A program made the position numbers and the translations under genes. Positions 25,697 to 36,036 of a stretch of 64,000 bases of DNA are shown in pieces. The DNA is taken from positions 1-64,000 of the forward strand of contig JFHB01000023.1 in NCBI GenBank assembly GCA_000729835.1. The letters are read 5' to 3'. This DNA comes from Atkinsonella hypoxylon (Eukaryota; Ascomycota; Sordariomycetes; Hypocreales; Clavicipitaceae). Positions within the stretch are counted from its first letter, which is position 1, and the number at the start of each line of letters is the position of its first letter. Below the pieces are notes generated by a model. The model had not been told where the DNA came from. It did no database searches and saw only the letters and a program-made list of their open reading frames with translations.

Positions 25697-27484
25697 TCTA
25701 GAAATACGTAAAATGACCGTCCAAATTAGGAGGAAGATGAGGAGGAGATCCTTTTGTATGGCAGTTAGGCAGCTCACTATTTTTGCTGCGTTGATTTTGA
25801 TTTTGATTTTTGACTAGATTCACGAAATAGCTTGGTAATACAAGGTCAATGAGCTGTAAATGCGTGTCATACAAGAAATAACCGAGCTAGTAATCTTGAC
25901 AAGCTCTGACTTTGCAGATTGTAAGGTCTCCTCTCAATCCTGATGTCCCTTTTGATCCTTCTGTGCATTGTCTTCTCTATTGTTCTCTTCTCGACAAGGT
26001 CTGAGTCCATCGATCGGAGGGCGGCGTCACCACCTACTTCTTGGGTTTCCATTTCCCCAACACGATGTTAGTGTCTTCAGTCTCGTCTATGATGCCTTCA
26101 ATTCGCCCTCGTGACCAGTATGAGATTCTTATGTTGCCTATTGGATGGGCTGAATCTAACTCTTGCGTCGATGATTGCTGCTTTTGGCAGGATGGTGGTA
26201 ATGGGGGCTCATTGTTGTGCCCATTGCTCCTTCCGCCTCGGCTTGCTGAAGCAGCCCAATTGGCTCGCCTCCTTCAAACCATTCCCGTACCTTGCGAGAC
26301 CATTTTCACAGAACTTTTGATGCTGAACCTCTTTGCCTACCTCTGGCCTCTTTTCCTGTCTCCTTCGGCACCTATGTCGAGCTGCGTCTTGGGTCCTGCC
26401 AGCATCGCTGTGGCTGGTCGAGCTCTCGCCGGTTCTACGTTGACGTTTGGTTCCGGCATCGCAAGTATCGAAATGATTGGGATATTGGAAGTGAAATCAG
26501 AGATCTCAGATACGAGAGGCGAGTTTAGAGTTGGGATAACTACTGAAGATGGAGCTATTACTAACTCGCCGGCGCGACAGGTACGGGACTGTTGGTTAAA
26601 TTAATCAAGTTTCTATAGAAGGTGATTGTCTGAGGGATCAAACAAGTGTGCGCGAACTGATTTATAAAATATACACTCTTCAGCTGTAAGTCGTTCACAT
26701 CTAGACTGTGGCTTTACTATGTGCTGAGAATCTTGGGTGTCGGTCGCAGATTGTGTGGCATGGTGCTATGAGTGCTACTCGGTGCCTGCCGTCATGTTCA
26801 TATATTCCCATCACAATTCGACTCTAGCTGGCCAATCAGGCCTCCGGGGAAGATTGCATTTGTTTCTTTTAGGCAAAAGCGCCTCTTGATGCGTCTCGTC
26901 GGACTTGATTCCGCCAACCATAGTCTCGCCTGTTGATGCCGCCGCGAAATGGCGGGCCTTCGTACCGCAACATGTTACATTCGGAGAGATACAGGGGTGG
27001 TAACTTGACGACACTTATGTGAGGATTCATTAAGAGCATAGTCGGTTACCACAGTGCTCTTTCTGTGTCTCGAGCGCATACATACACGGCAGGATTATCG
27101 ATAGCCCTTAAAAATCACTGCCTTGTCCTGGAACATGCAGCATGGCCGCTGCACGATGATGCCGGTGGTTTCACGATGTTAGTCAAATAAGAAGCAGTAT
27201 TCACGTACTTCGCTGACGAACGTATTGGTACATGCTTTCTTTCGTTACCCATCAATAAGTATATGCTGTATATATCTACAAGGAGTCTTCTCAAATCACG
27301 TATCACAAAATCTTATAAACGCCTTGAAATCTCGACTCAACAACGGCGCGGCGGTGCGGCCCTTGTCTTTCCCAAGATAGAAAGAACTACCCGTTAGATC
27401 GATTTTCGTGGGCGTCATGGCTTCTGAAACCGATTTGCTAGGATTCTAGGTTCATCAGCAGCGTAAATGCTTCATAAATATTGA
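25697..27484. other. Intergenic stretch with unresolved coding-like minus-strand frames
   Basis: No recognised gene. Minus-strand frames at about 26036-26275 and 26340-26600 look protein-like and are described separately. The long plus-strand frame at 26041-26604 (187 codons) overlaps them and has no family signature. The rest (26620-27484) shows only short unrelated frames. Confidence 0.5.
26036..26600 (-). other. Possible unrecognised minus-strand gene (3' exons)
   Basis: On the minus strand a frame open from about 26275 ends at a stop near 26038 with RISYWSRGRIEGIIDETEDT and then a basic tail (VLGKWKPKK). Just upstream (about 26600-26340) another open minus-strand frame reads through IISILAMPEPNVNVEPARAR and a charged stretch up to a GTAGGC donor-like site. 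Neither frame starts with Met, so they could only be internal or terminal exons. Codon choice and amino-acid mix look coding, but I recognise no family and could not join the exons with confidence. It may equally be a decayed gene or chance. Confidence 0.25.
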
Positions 27485-29122
27485 TTACAGTTTGGCAGGC
27501 TTGTGGTCAGGCTTCCATCCTTCTGCTCCAGCAATAAGCTCAGCAGCGCGCTCGCCAATGCACAAGACTGTTATCATGGGGTTTATTGTGGGCATTTCAG
27601 GAAAGATGCTTGCGTCAGCGATTCGCAAATTTTTGATGCCTCGGACCTTCAACTCGGGGTCAACAACAGCGAAGTCGTCTTTGGCGACATCGCCCATCTT
27701 AGTAGTGCCCGCGGGGTGGTAGACGGTGTGCGCAGCGCGACGAGCGTACTCGCTGATTTCCTCATCTGTCTGTACCTTGGGACCTGGGGCAACTTCCTCC
27801 TTGAGCCATTCCTTAAATGGGCTGGTCTTAGCGATCTTGCGAGCGGCCTTGATGCCAGCAACAAGGGTGGCAGCATCGTAGCCCTCGGGGTCGGTGAAAT
27901 AGCGGAAGTCAAGAGCAGGCTTGACGGCGGGATCAGCTGAGGTGAGGAAGACACGACCGCGAGACCGGGCTCGGGGAATATTGGGGGTCATGCAGAAGGC
28001 ATAGCCATCCTTGACAATCGGGTAACCTAAGCGCGCAGTGTTGAGACAGAAGGGAATCTGGTAACAGTGCATCATGATATCAGCAGCGTCACCGTCGTTG
28101 CCTGCAGCGTTGGTAGGCTCGCGGCGGAGGAAGACACCGGCGTCAGAGTCCATGGTAGTCTGGTTCGCAGGGACAGGCTTGGTGAGCTCCCACATGATGA
28201 TGGTCTCCGGATGGTCGATCAAATTCTCGCCGACACCGGGTATGTCCTTGACAGCATCAAGGCCCAAGCTTTCCAGCTGACTGCGGGGCCCCAAGCCAGA
28301 GTGCAACATCAGGCGAGGAGTGTCGATTGCGCCGGCACAGAGGATGATCTCCTTGCGAGGTTTAAGGACGATCTTCTGGCCTCCAGCAGTGAAGAGGGAG
28401 ACTCCGGTAGCGACGTCATTTTCGATAATAATCTTGTGGACCCATGCTTTGGTTAGAATGGTCAAGTTGGGTCGTCGCTCATCGCCGCGGAGAATTGGAT
28501 GAATGTAAGCGACAGAGGCACTGCTGCGGTAACCATTATCTGGATTGTATGAGATGGAGAAGAAACCGGCTCCCTGTGTCAGCTGGCCCTTGGTGCGAAT
28601 TTCCTCGTTAAAATCAGGAATGATGGGGATGTCGAAAGTGTCAGAGCAGGCCTTGACCCAGTCCCTGCACAGCTGGTTGCGGTGGCGGGCGTGGACTGGC
28701 TGGAAGGTGTTGCGCAAATTGTCGGCGTAGCGCATCATGGTTTCGAAGTCCCATCCCTTGCAACCTTGCTCAACCCACCGATCCATGTCATGACGAAAAG
28801 GGCGGAAGGAAATCAAGGTGTTGTGAGAAGAGCAACCACCAAGGACCTTGGCGCGCGAGTGACGGATGTAAGAATTGCCCATGGGCTGCTCGACGGTGCC
28901 GTAGTCATAGTCCAAGTCTCCTCCCAGCAAGGAAAGCCATTGACGAAGGTCAAGAACCTGGTTGAGGTTGAAATCCGAGGGACCAGCCTCGATGAGCAAG
29001 ACCTTTCTTTCAGGAAGGTAGCTAGAAAGTCGGGAAGCAAGGACGCACCCGGCAGTACCACCACCGACTATGATGTAGTCGTAAGAGGACTCAGCACCCT
29101 GGGGAATGAATTGCGTAGTCAT
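27485..29122 (-). CDS. Choline oxidase (GMC flavoenzyme), peroxisomal by C-terminus
   Basis: This enzyme oxidises choline to betaine aldehyde, and further to glycine betaine, with O2 and release of H2O2. It is one uninterrupted exon of 545 residues, the length of characterised choline oxidases. Signatures are the FAD dinucleotide motif YIIVGGGTAGCVLASRL (about 16-32), KVLGGCSSHN with His100 at the place of the covalent FAD-linking histidine, the GMC signature GAIDTPRLMLHSGLGP, the catalytic-His region HTVYHPAGTTKMG and the distal Asn in NPMITVLCIGERAAELI. Thr follows the HN pair where bacterial enzymes have Ser. The last three residues are AKL, a type 1 peroxisomal targeting signal. It is divergent from the betaine-aldehyde dehydrogenase at 30951, which also ends AKL. 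A generic GMC alcohol oxidase is the alternative, but the CSSHN motif and the neighbour favour choline. Confidence 0.9.
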   Translation of the reverse strand: MTTQFIPQGAESSYDYIIVGGGTAGCVLASRLSSYLPERKVLLIEAGPSDFNLNQVLDLRQWLSLLGGDLDYDYGTVEQPMGNSYIRHSRAKVLGGCSSHNTLISFRPFRHDMDRWVEQGCKGWDFETMMRYADNLRNTFQPVHARHRNQLCRDWVKACSDTFDIPIIPDFNEEIRTKGQLTQGAGFFSISYNPDNGYRSSASVAYIHPILRGDERRPNLTILTKAWVHKIIIENDVATGVSLFTAGGQKIVLKPRKEIILCAGAIDTPRLMLHSGLGPRSQLESLGLDAVKDIPGVGENLIDHPETIIMWELTKPVPANQTTMDSDAGVFLRREPTNAAGNDGDAADIMMHCYQIPFCLNTARLGYPIVKDGYAFCMTPNIPRARSRGRVFLTSADPAVKPALDFRYFTDPEGYDAATLVAGIKAARKIAKTSPFKEWLKEEVAPGPKVQTDEEISEYARRAAHTVYHPAGTTKMGDVAKDDFAVVDPELKVRGIKNLRIADASIFPEMPTINPMITVLCIGERAAELIAGAEGWKPDHKPAKL

Positions 29123-30950
29123 TTTGGCAACGGACTTGGAAAGTAAAGCAGATTAGCGAAAGCTTCTCGGGAGCGAATCGAAGGTCAAGGATGAGTTCGA
29201 GATGGGAGGGTCCGAAGAAGATGGGTCCGGTGTAAGTGAGAAAAGCCTACGCCTCTCATAGGTTGGTTGCGACTATGACCAGACAGAGCAGACTTGACAA
29301 GGGTCGGTTTAGGACTTGTTTCAAGATGGACTGAGGGACAAGCTGGAGTCTGAATGAAGCAGAAGAAGAAAAAGACAAAGAAGGGAAAATCCACTCGAGG
29401 AAAAACGCGGCGAGCTGGTTTTAAGTTACAAAAGCCAGACAAACCTCACAGAAAGCTCAGAGGACGATGGATGCGACAGAACAACATTTTTTTTTTTTTC
29501 TTCTGTCTTCTTGTTGGAAAGGCAAAGTACCATGGTGGATACCCCAGGGCGACCGACTGAAGCAGCATTAATTAGCAAAGAATTAATCGCAGCTCTTATG
29601 ACAGCGAGCATGGGGGCAAGGGGGTGGCAACTTGGAAGGCTTATCTTCACCGACGTTTGGACCAGTGAGATCTTGGGCCAGGGTTGCTCGAAAAGAACGC
29701 GCACGTACGGAGTATTGATGGCAATGTGTATTCCGTACGCTGTCCGCGATGGGCAAAGCTGACTTAACACGGTATCTTGGAAGCAATAAATTGGAGCCAG
29801 CGGAGACCGTATTATGGAGTAAGATGCAGGAGGCTTGCAACGAGAAGTCTGATGGTTGGGGGTTGGACTGGATTCCATCACAGGAGCCTCTGGTTTATCT
29901 TCGTGATTTGGGCAGACTTTAGGGACACTGGCCGAGCTCATACGACACTCCACCGCACGAGATCTCGAAGTGAAAATACCGGGAGGACAACCGAGGACAG
30001 ATAAGGAAGCTCTGTCTCTCTGGCCGCGGATCGCTTAGAGTATGATTTCTAGTATCGCAGCAGCCAATACGTCGCAACTCTCACGCAACATTTGACGCAT
30101 CCACAGCAATCTCACGGTGGGGCTGCTGAAGCTATCGTGAGGTGGAGGCGCCGCCACCTCAAACCAAACGTCTTATTGTCTGAGACCCTGCGTACGGATA
30201 ACCTACAGGGGATTAGCAACACTTGGCGGCAACGATGCGACACTGAATCAGACGTCGATTCTCGGTATTTAAAGTCTGTAATGTCCGTCATCCCGGGTGA
30301 CGCCGTCTCCAAGATAAGATGTCAGTCAGACTAACAAAACTATGCAGGCTTGGTGTTTTTGGTGGGTTGTATGAAAAAGAACGATCCTCAGCATCCACAA
30401 GTGATCCATCCTCGTATGATAAAAGGCCCAGCATAATCCGGACATACCAAGGGGATACATTGAATTCCTGGCTAACTTATTGCGGCGTTCAATGTATCTT
30501 TATGTGCGGAGCACTGGAGACGATGTGGGACCCGTGAGAAGTTTTGTCATTGGCGTGCAGAATGCAGCCCAGCCTGTGCGCTTGGCGCCTTGAGCTGTGC
30601 AGTTGATTGGCTAAGGCTGATTGGTGCTGTGGACCCGCTTGGCGGATGAAGAAAGGGCTGGTCTATGGTTGGACAGAGCGCGGCTATTTGCTGACCTGAC
30701 CGTTTCGTCAGTGGCGCTACAAAGTACCCAGGTACCTCCACCCGTTGCATGTACCGTCCTACCCATCTTGAGCACGTATCCGGCCTTCGTGGCATTGAAC
30801 GGCAGACAGTTACTAATTCAATTCGAAAATTCCATCTTCTCGCTCTCGAAGCTGAGTCTTCCAGAGTGGCAGCTGCATTCTACAAATTCTTCGTCTGCGA
30901 CATCGGAACATCCGCCAGCAGAGCAAAAGCCAGAGGCCTCTTTCGCCATC
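29123..30950. other. Divergent promoter interval of the choline oxidase/BADH pair
   Basis: This is the shared upstream region of two divergent genes. It has T-rich tracts (about 29488-29500), one TACGGAGTA word near 29706, and no convincing independent gene. The BADH frame stays open leftward to 30621, but that segment reads as non-conserved leader. No riboswitch or clear operator was seen. Confidence 0.6.
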
Positions 30951-32480
30951 ATGACCTTCTCTTCGGAAATTCACACCTTTCACTCGGGCAGGCCCCAACC
31001 CCAGACCTCATCGCCTTCGTCGACATTCAAGTCCATCGATCCCACGACCGGCAAGCCTCTGGCTACCATCTACACCACAACGCAGCAGCAGCTCAACGAC
31101 GCCATTGCCGCCGCCCAAGCTGCATTTCCCATCTGGTCCCAGACGCCTGCCCCCAAGCGCGCTGCGGTTCTCCTCCGCGCCGCCGCCATTCTGCGCGAGC
31201 GCAACGACGAGCTTGCCCTTACCGAGACCCTCGATACGGGCAAAGCATGGGCAGAGACGTCTACCGTTGACGTCGTTACGGGCGCCGACGTCCTCGAATA
31301 CTACGCCCAATTCATTGCGGGCGGTCTCCCCGGCCAGCATACGCGCCTCCGTCCCGATGCCTACATCCTGACGACCCACGAACCTCTTGGTGTCTGTGCT
31401 GGCATCGGCGCATGGAACTACCCCTTGCAGATTGCACTGTGGAAATCGGCTGCCTGTCTGGCTGCCGGCAACTGCATGGTCTACAAGCCTAGCGAAGTGA
31501 CTCCGCTGCATGGAAACACCCTGGCGCAGATCTACCTCGAGGCCGGTCTGCCGGCTGGCGTCTTCAACGTGGTGTACGGCGACGGGCCGGCCGTGGGAGC
31601 ACCCTTGGTTGCGAACCCGGGCATCGCCAAGGTCAGCTTCACCGGCCAAGTCAGCACGGGGAGCAAGGTCGCGAGCGAGGCGGCCCGGGGCATGAAGAGC
31701 GTCACCATGGAGCTCGGCGGCAAGAGTCCGCTCGTCATCCTCCCGGACGCTGACGTCGACGAGGCCGCCGACGTAGCCATGGCTGCCAACTTCTTCTCCA
31801 CCGGCCAGGTCTGCACCAACGGCACGCGCGTCTTCGTCCCCGACACCCTTCTCCCGGCGGTCGAGAAGGCGCTCGTGAAGCGATGCCGCGAGGGCATCCG
31901 CATGGGCCTGCCGCGCGACGACAAGACCAATTTCGGCCCCGTTGTCAGCAGCGCCCAGCGGGACAAGATCAACATGCTCATCCAGCACGGCCGGGAGGTC
32001 GACCGCGCCGACGTCCTCTACGACGGTTCCGTCGATGCGCAGCGGAACTGGCCCACGCCCGAAGGGTTCTGGGTCCCGCCCGTCATCTTCACCAACTGCA
32101 CCGACGACATGCGCGTTGCGCGCGAGGAAATATTCGGCCCCGTCATGTGCGTCCTTCCCTACCGCGCCAGCGGCAAGTCGCAAGACGAATGGATGGCCGA
32201 GGTCATTCGACGCGCCAACGACACGCCCATGGGCCTGGCAGCCGGTGTGGTCTCAAGCGATGTCGGCCTCGCGCAACAAGTCATCAGACGGCTGGATGCC
32301 GGCATAACGTGGATCAACACGTGGGGGGAGTCGCCTGCTGAAATGCCGGTTGGCGGATGGAAGATGAGCGGCATTGGTCTGGAGAATGGGCACGAGGGCA
32401 TCCACGCTTACATGCGAGTGAAGAGCACCTTGGTTCAGCTGGGTAAGGGGGCTTGCAAGGGGCTATTCGCCAAATTGTGA
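30951..32480 (+). CDS. Betaine-aldehyde dehydrogenase, peroxisomal by C-terminus
   Basis: This NAD(P)-dependent aldehyde dehydrogenase converts betaine aldehyde to glycine betaine. It is intronless and encodes 509 residues from ATG 30951. An in-frame ATG at 30621 would add 110 residues with no ALDH homology, so the internal start is preferred because the protein then begins just ahead of the conserved SIDPTTGKPL region. Signatures are the Rossmann stretch GIGAWNYPLQIALWK, FTGQVSTGSKV, the general-base glutamate in VTMELGGKSPLVI, the catalytic cysteine in FFSTGQVCTNGTRV, EEIFGPVMCV, and the C-terminal core INTWGESPAEMPVGGWK. GC-rich third positions suggest high expression. The C-terminus is LFAKL, giving an AKL peroxisomal signal like its divergent partner, the choline oxidase. 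Together they form a two-step choline to betaine route. Other ALDH substrates remain possible. Confidence 0.92.
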   Translation: MTFSSEIHTFHSGRPQPQTSSPSSTFKSIDPTTGKPLATIYTTTQQQLNDAIAAAQAAFPIWSQTPAPKRAAVLLRAAAILRERNDELALTETLDTGKAWAETSTVDVVTGADVLEYYAQFIAGGLPGQHTRLRPDAYILTTHEPLGVCAGIGAWNYPLQIALWKSAACLAAGNCMVYKPSEVTPLHGNTLAQIYLEAGLPAGVFNVVYGDGPAVGAPLVANPGIAKVSFTGQVSTGSKVASEAARGMKSVTMELGGKSPLVILPDADVDEAADVAMAANFFSTGQVCTNGTRVFVPDTLLPAVEKALVKRCREGIRMGLPRDDKTNFGPVVSSAQRDKINMLIQHGREVDRADVLYDGSVDAQRNWPTPEGFWVPPVIFTNCTDDMRVAREEIFGPVMCVLPYRASGKSQDEWMAEVIRRANDTPMGLAAGVVSSDVGLAQQVIRRLDAGITWINTWGESPAEMPVGGWKMSGIGLENGHEGIHAYMRVKSTLVQLGKGACKGLFAKL

Positions 32481-33209
32481 GCTCTCAACACAACTGCGTT
32501 TTCTTTGCTGTTTTTTTTTTTTATAGGAAAAAAAAAAAACCTTCTTTTTGCGTGGGAAAAAAAAAAGGGGGTGAGGCCTGTTTATTATGTTAGCGATGAA
32601 CGAAATGACTTTATTTTGACTGATCATGATTGTTTGTGCGGTAATCTTATAGAGATTGAACTCCATACTGCTAGAACTCTAAAGAGAGAATAAAATGGAG
32701 CTGAGGAAAAGCTTCTGCACCGAAAGTTGTGCGGCAGTCCAGATGGTGCGTGCCTGACGCAGCTACTAGCCTAGCCAGTGTCTTCCGGTCTATTGTGCTT
32801 CTCTATTCCCGGGAATCGACCAGGCACGAAGCAATCTGGACACAATGGAGTCAGGTCGTCCGTCAGCACCCAAGTCACGTCAGCTGCGTGTCCTCTTAGA
32901 CGAAAGAATTCCGCTGTCTCTGTATTCATGGCCGGAACGCCATTAAACTACCAAGATACCTAGTTTATGTACTCGCAAACCCAGTGCTAACCGCATACCC
33001 AACCCAGTCATCCCAAAAATAACACATCATCCTTGTCGCCATTTGAAGGAACAAGTGATAGTGCATTGCGAAGGCTTGCGAGCCATTCATGGAGTGACGT
33101 GGACCATAAAACGTGTCCTCGTGCCTGCAGATGGACATTGAGTCAACCTACCGCAATGAAATCAGCCATCAGAATATACTGTCACATAACGATGGCTCAA
33201 CAAATGAAA
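32481..33209. other. Intergenic between convergent BADH and amidase
   Basis: This is the shared 3' region of two convergent genes. It begins with T- and A-runs (about 32510-32565) that probably include the BADH 3' untranslated region. Nothing else was recognised. Confidence 0.6.
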
Positions 33210-35111
33210 CTACAAAGGCACGGGCAGGTTTCGTTGGAGATAGCCTCTCCATTTGGGCAAGGTCCTAGCGAATTTCGTGCCCTTGGTCAAATCTTCAATT
33301 GCGCTGCCCCATTTGACGAGCTCGGCTTCTGCCCATGCCGTTTGCAGGATGGCGAGGCCATAGCCCATGCCTGAATCGGAGTGAATGCCGGCGGGAATAG
33401 TAATGACTGGGTAGCCGGCCTGTGCAGAGATCTGGTAGCTTTGTCCAACATCCGGTGGGACCAGGAGACCGTTGAGCATCTTATTCTTGTATCTGAGCGC
33501 ATCGTTGATGCCGTTCCTGCTTGATGTCTGACAGAACTCGAGAGCCTGCCAGTAGGTCTTGTCCTGGATGCCCTTCGTTTTTTGGGAGGCGAGTAATCCA
33601 TCCTGGCCAGAATACCAGCCTGGATTGCCGAGTGGCCAGGGGTTGCCGCCCTCGGTCCCATCGTTGTCGTGGTTATACTGGATAATGTCATCAATTGTGC
33701 GAATCTTGCTGTTCTTCAACTCGGAGAGATATTTGTTGATGTTGTTATAGAAATCGACCTTGACATAGGTATACTCGGACTCGTTGGGGCGGCCGCGAGT
33801 GGTACCATAGTCCCAGTTCCATCCATCAGGAGAGACAATGGTCTTGTAGTCGGTGATCTCAGTATTGTTAATGACGGTAGCGCCAGCACTCTCAATCAGC
33901 TTGATGAGAGAGGTCAAAGTGGCTTGCTGCTCTGCGTCGGCGTGAACCCAGAAGCTCTTCCAAGGGAGACCGAATGTGGCATTCTTGAGCGAGGCTTTGG
34001 TGGTTAGAAACTGAGCATAGCCGCCCCCAGGGGTTTTACCCATTTGTGCCAAGGTGTAGTTGTCATTGCGGTCAACCCCATAGATGGCATCAAGGGCATA
34101 GACGGCATCGCGCACGGTGCGGCCGAACGTGCCCACCGAGTCTTGATGCTCAGATTCGGGTATGACTCCGGCACGAGACGTGAGACCAACAGTGGGCTTG
34201 AAACCGACAATGGAGTTTCTCATAGCAGGGTTAATTACTATAGCGTGATCAGTTTCCGTTTTTTCAACATTCGCTCCAGAATCTCGCTCATAAAAGAGCT
34301 GGGGGGGAGGGGACACTCACCACTTCCGTCAGTCTCAGTTCCCAGCGAAAAGGCAATAACACTGGCTGCAACCCCGACGCCACTTCCAGAAGAGCTACCG
34401 CCGGGATTGACAGTAAGGTTGTAGGGGCTTCGACACTGGCCACCACGACCGGAGTAGCCCTCGGAGTAGTTGCTGCTACGCATATCAGCCCACTCACTCA
34501 AGGTAGCCTTGCCGAAGAGAACAGCTCCCGCCCGACGCAGGCGAGCTACGACATGCGCATCTCGGGGGACGCGGCTCCCCAGAAGTGCCCAACTTCCAGC
34601 CGTGGTCTCCATACTGTCGTTGGTGCCAATGTTATCCTTGACAGTGAAAGGAATACCGTGGAGCTTGCCACGGATCTTGCCGGCTCTGCGCTCAGCATCA
34701 CGCTCAGCGGCGATTGCAATAACATCGAGGTTGACCTGCATTATAGAGCTGCACTCATTCTTGGTGAGTGAAAGACACGGAAAACAGGTCGACTCGATAC
34801 GGACAAGATGGGCGTCATGAGAAGAACAAGATCACTCACTTGATGTACTGCTGCGTCTGAAAACTCCGCATCATGTAGCAAGTGACCAATTGGACGCTGG
34901 TCAAGTTACCTTTCTCCATGGCCATTTGCATCTGATCAATGGTGGCCTCCTCTAATTTGAAGCCATGGCAATCAGCCATGGCGAAAAGCTTGTCGGAGCC
35001 AGCATTTTCCAGCAATGGGATCAAATTCGGCGTGTCTTCAAACGAGCCGTCAGAGCTCGCAGCTGCAGCCACCACGACCGAGGACACGGATATTAACGAC
35101 GACAATAGCAT
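33210..35111 (-). CDS. Secreted amidase-signature family hydrolase
   Basis: Exons are complement(33210-34237, 34321-34748, 34840-35111), giving 575 residues. Both introns begin GTGAGT and end TATAG or TGCAG, and the phases close exactly. The first ATG in frame (35183) would add a His-rich run made by a GAT/CAT repeat. Met at 35111 instead gives a classic signal peptide (MLLSSLISVSSVVVAAAA), so it is chosen. Amidase-signature hallmarks are the catalytic Lys in GIPFTVKDNIGT, the Gly/Ser-rich signature PGGSSSGSGVGVAAS containing the cis-Ser and nucleophile Ser, GTETDGS across intron 2, and GFKPTVGLTSRAGVIP. These enzymes hydrolyse amide bonds (acylamides, indoleacetamide, fatty-acid amides). The substrate cannot be told from sequence. 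It converges with BADH, and no functional link to the siderophore genes is evident. Confidence 0.9.
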
Positions 35112-35125
35112 CTCGAATGGGATAT

Positions 35126-35159
35126 TATGACGATGATGACGATGATGATGATGATGATG
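35126..35159. repeat. (GAT)n trinucleotide tract
   Basis: This run of GAT/GAC triplets lies just upstream of the chosen amidase start. If translation began at the upstream ATG it would encode a His-rich leader. Confidence 0.8.
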
Positions 35160-35361
35160 CAGAAAGGACGTGGAACTCAGCACCTAGTGACGGGAGCCCA
35201 CATGAAGCTAACATTGAATTTGTAGGTTGTAGGTGGCAGCCACGGTTTGTTTCCCGATGGACTGAGCGACCAGACGCTGGCGATGTTCAAGTCTCGCATG
35301 CTGGGGCCGGCCATCGAGGGAGTCTTATCTACCGAGAGTATGTAGGAGCATTCCGCATGTA

Positions 35362-35394
35362 CAGAGCATACAGAGCATACAGAGCATACAGAGC
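35362..35394. repeat. CAGAGCATA 9-nt tandem repeat
   Basis: The word CAGAGCATA is repeated in tandem (three to four units), ending in CAGAGCAGT. Confidence 0.85.
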
Positions 35395-35455
35395 AGTCCA
35401 ATGCTATCCCCAGCTTCACCGAGCTTCACGGGACAGACAGTGGGTGTCAGTCATG

Positions 35456-35560
35456 TCTGGTCTAGTCTGGTCTGGTCTGGTCTGGTCTGGTCTGGTCTGG
35501 TCTGGTCTGGTCTGGTCTGGTCTGGTCTGGTCTAGTCTGGTCTAGTCTGGTCTGGTCTGG
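35456..35560. repeat. TCTGG pentamer array, 21 units
   Basis: Perfect pentamer periodicity with three TCTAG variants. One strand is strongly purine/pyrimidine-skewed, with G doublets every five bases. It encodes an artefactual VWSGL repeat in one frame. Confidence 0.9.
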
Positions 35561-35877
35561 TCCCAGCTGCAGACTATTAACCCACGGCTCGAGAGGATTG
35601 GACCGGACGGCACGACGGCCGCGTTGAAGATGGGCAAGGCGGAATAACAGACCAAACAGAAGTGAGGGGGAAGCAGAGAATGCCGCGTCTGTGCATGAAC
35701 TGACTGCATGTGTTGGATTGCAGTGCAGACTGCGGACTGAGGGCTGTGGGCCATGGAGGGCCGTGGAGTATGGAGTGCATGCAGCTGGCCCTTGCTTAGC
35801 GAGCCTCTAATAGCCACACCCACTTCCAGAATGACTAGAGTCTTGCGAACCACTTGCGAACTACTTGCACCTCCATG

Positions 35878-35917
35878 TCCAGTCCAGTCCAGTCCAGTCC
35901 AGTCCAGTCCAGTCCAG
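35878..35917. repeat. TCCAG pentamer array, 8 units
   Basis: This is a second pentamer array about 320 bp from the TCTGG array. Read on the opposite strand it is CTGGA/ACTGG, one base different from TCTGG, so the two arrays are near-inverted relative to each other. Confidence 0.9.
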
Positions 35918-36036
35918 CCCCAAGTGTGCTCAGTAGTGCGCAGTGCGCAGTGTTCACTTTCGAGTTGCTGTATGCCGGACAGATCAAAGAGCCTGATGTC
36001 ATCAGCATGAGGATTCCCTCAGAACCGACGACAAGT

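Larger units (their letters stand above)
35112..36036. other. Repeat-rich intergenic region
   Basis: This is the 5' flank of the amidase and 3' flank of the rhodopsin-domain gene. It is dominated by simple arrays: GAT/CAT triplets, a 9-nt CAGAGCATA repeat, a 21-unit TCTGG array and an 8-unit TCCAG array. Frames here such as 35015-35545 merely translate the repeats. Confidence 0.8.

Noticed and set aside
26041..26604. 187-codon plus-strand ORF
   Set aside because: Its translation looks like the antisense of better coding-like minus-strand frames and carries no recognisable motif.
30621..30950. N-terminal extension of BADH from an upstream in-frame ATG
   Set aside because: The 110 extra residues have no ALDH homology. 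The internal ATG at 30951 matches the family start.
31008..32183. 391-codon minus-strand open frame
   Set aside because: It is antisense to the BADH exon, whose GC-rich codons leave the opposite frame open. It shows no motif of its own, while the plus strand encodes a complete ALDH.
35456..35917. CRISPR-like repeated array
   Set aside because: Units are 5-9 nt with no spacers. These are simple tandem repeats in a eukaryotic genome.
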